DNA of 13,050 nt. It comes from CAZOIA01 sp964579675. Its GTDB lineage: Bacteria > Planctomycetota > Phycisphaerae > UBA1845 > PWPN01. Within the stretch, counting starts at the first letter, position 1. Each line of letters opens with the position of its first letter. Of the stretch, positions 12,944-13,050 are shown piece by piece. The stretch spans positions 1-13,050 of the forward strand of contig CAZOIA010000153.1 in assembly GCA_964579675.1 (NCBI GenBank). Direction: 5' to 3'. Both the position numbers and the translations under genes were made by a program. The notes under the pieces were generated by a model, which was not told the origin of the DNA, did not search any database, and worked only from the letters and a program-made list of their open reading frames with translations.

Positions 12944-12974
12944 GGGCTCAAGAGCGGAGCCCGTTCAAGGGCTC
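12944..12974. other. Three-arm alternative hairpin sequence
   Basis: GGGCTC (12944-12949), GAGCCC (12957-12962) and GGGCTC (12969-12974) let the middle arm pair with either flank, with loops of 7 or 6 bases. The two hairpins are mutually exclusive, as in attenuator-type leaders. It lies upstream of the dyad and of the tiny ORF on the minus strand. If transcription begins at the dyad it would not be in the mRNA. Confidence 0.35.
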
Positions 12975-13050
12975 GGGCGTTGACGCGGTTTGCCGGGGTG
13001 CGTGACAGTTCCGGCGGGGACCTTTGGGCGGAGAAGGGGACGGCACCTCG

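Overview
The window looks like a piece of a high-GC planctomycete-type chromosome, probably a metagenomic Planctomycetota member. This placement is inference. It rests on GC-rich codon use, a large secreted FG-GAP propeller protein with a GQGCPG-type N-terminus, a CgeB-like glycosyltransferase and a sulfotransferase beside it, and loosely organised operons with long structured leaders. No rRNA, tRNA, CRISPR array or complete insertion sequence was seen.

Layout. (1) Positions 1-708, minus strand: a retropepsin-like aspartic protease gene overlaps the start of a DUF4268-type PD-(D/E)XK nuclease-like gene that runs off the left edge. (2) Positions 709-1124: a divergent promoter region with a 4 x 15 bp tandem repeat, a 2 x 36 bp tandem repeat and three strong GC hairpins with complementary loops. 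(3) Positions 1125-4944, plus strand: phosphoglycerate kinase (pgk), an ABC/AAA-type ATPase, a TOPRIM/DUF4276-like protein, and ribulose-phosphate 3-epimerase (rpe). The last three are linked by 4-base ATGA and GTGA overlaps, and a plausible intrinsic terminator follows rpe. (4) Positions 5024-8247, plus strand: a sigma70-like promoter, a roughly 110-base leader and a 1025-residue secreted seven-bladed FG-GAP propeller protein. (5) Positions 8248-8858: no confident gene, but a possible gene remnant and several inverted repeats. (6) Positions 8859-12789, minus strand: an 806-residue two-domain glycosyltransferase downstream of a 445-residue protein that joins a Wzt-C-like sugar-binding domain to a sulfotransferase. 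(7) Positions 12790-13050: leader sequence with a tiny overlapping ORF and alternative hairpins.

How the genes fit together. pgk and rpe are central carbon metabolism (glycolysis/gluconeogenesis and pentose phosphate). Between them sits a two-gene ATPase plus TOPRIM-like cassette whose architecture resembles OLD/Gabija-, PARIS- and AbiL-type phage-defence effectors. Its sampled GC content is lower than that of pgk, and rpe appears to be translated by coupling to its second gene. This is the best candidate for an undescribed system. The right-hand genes point to synthesis and sulfation of a surface or exported polysaccharide. The FG-GAP protein is probably exported and may bind calcium.
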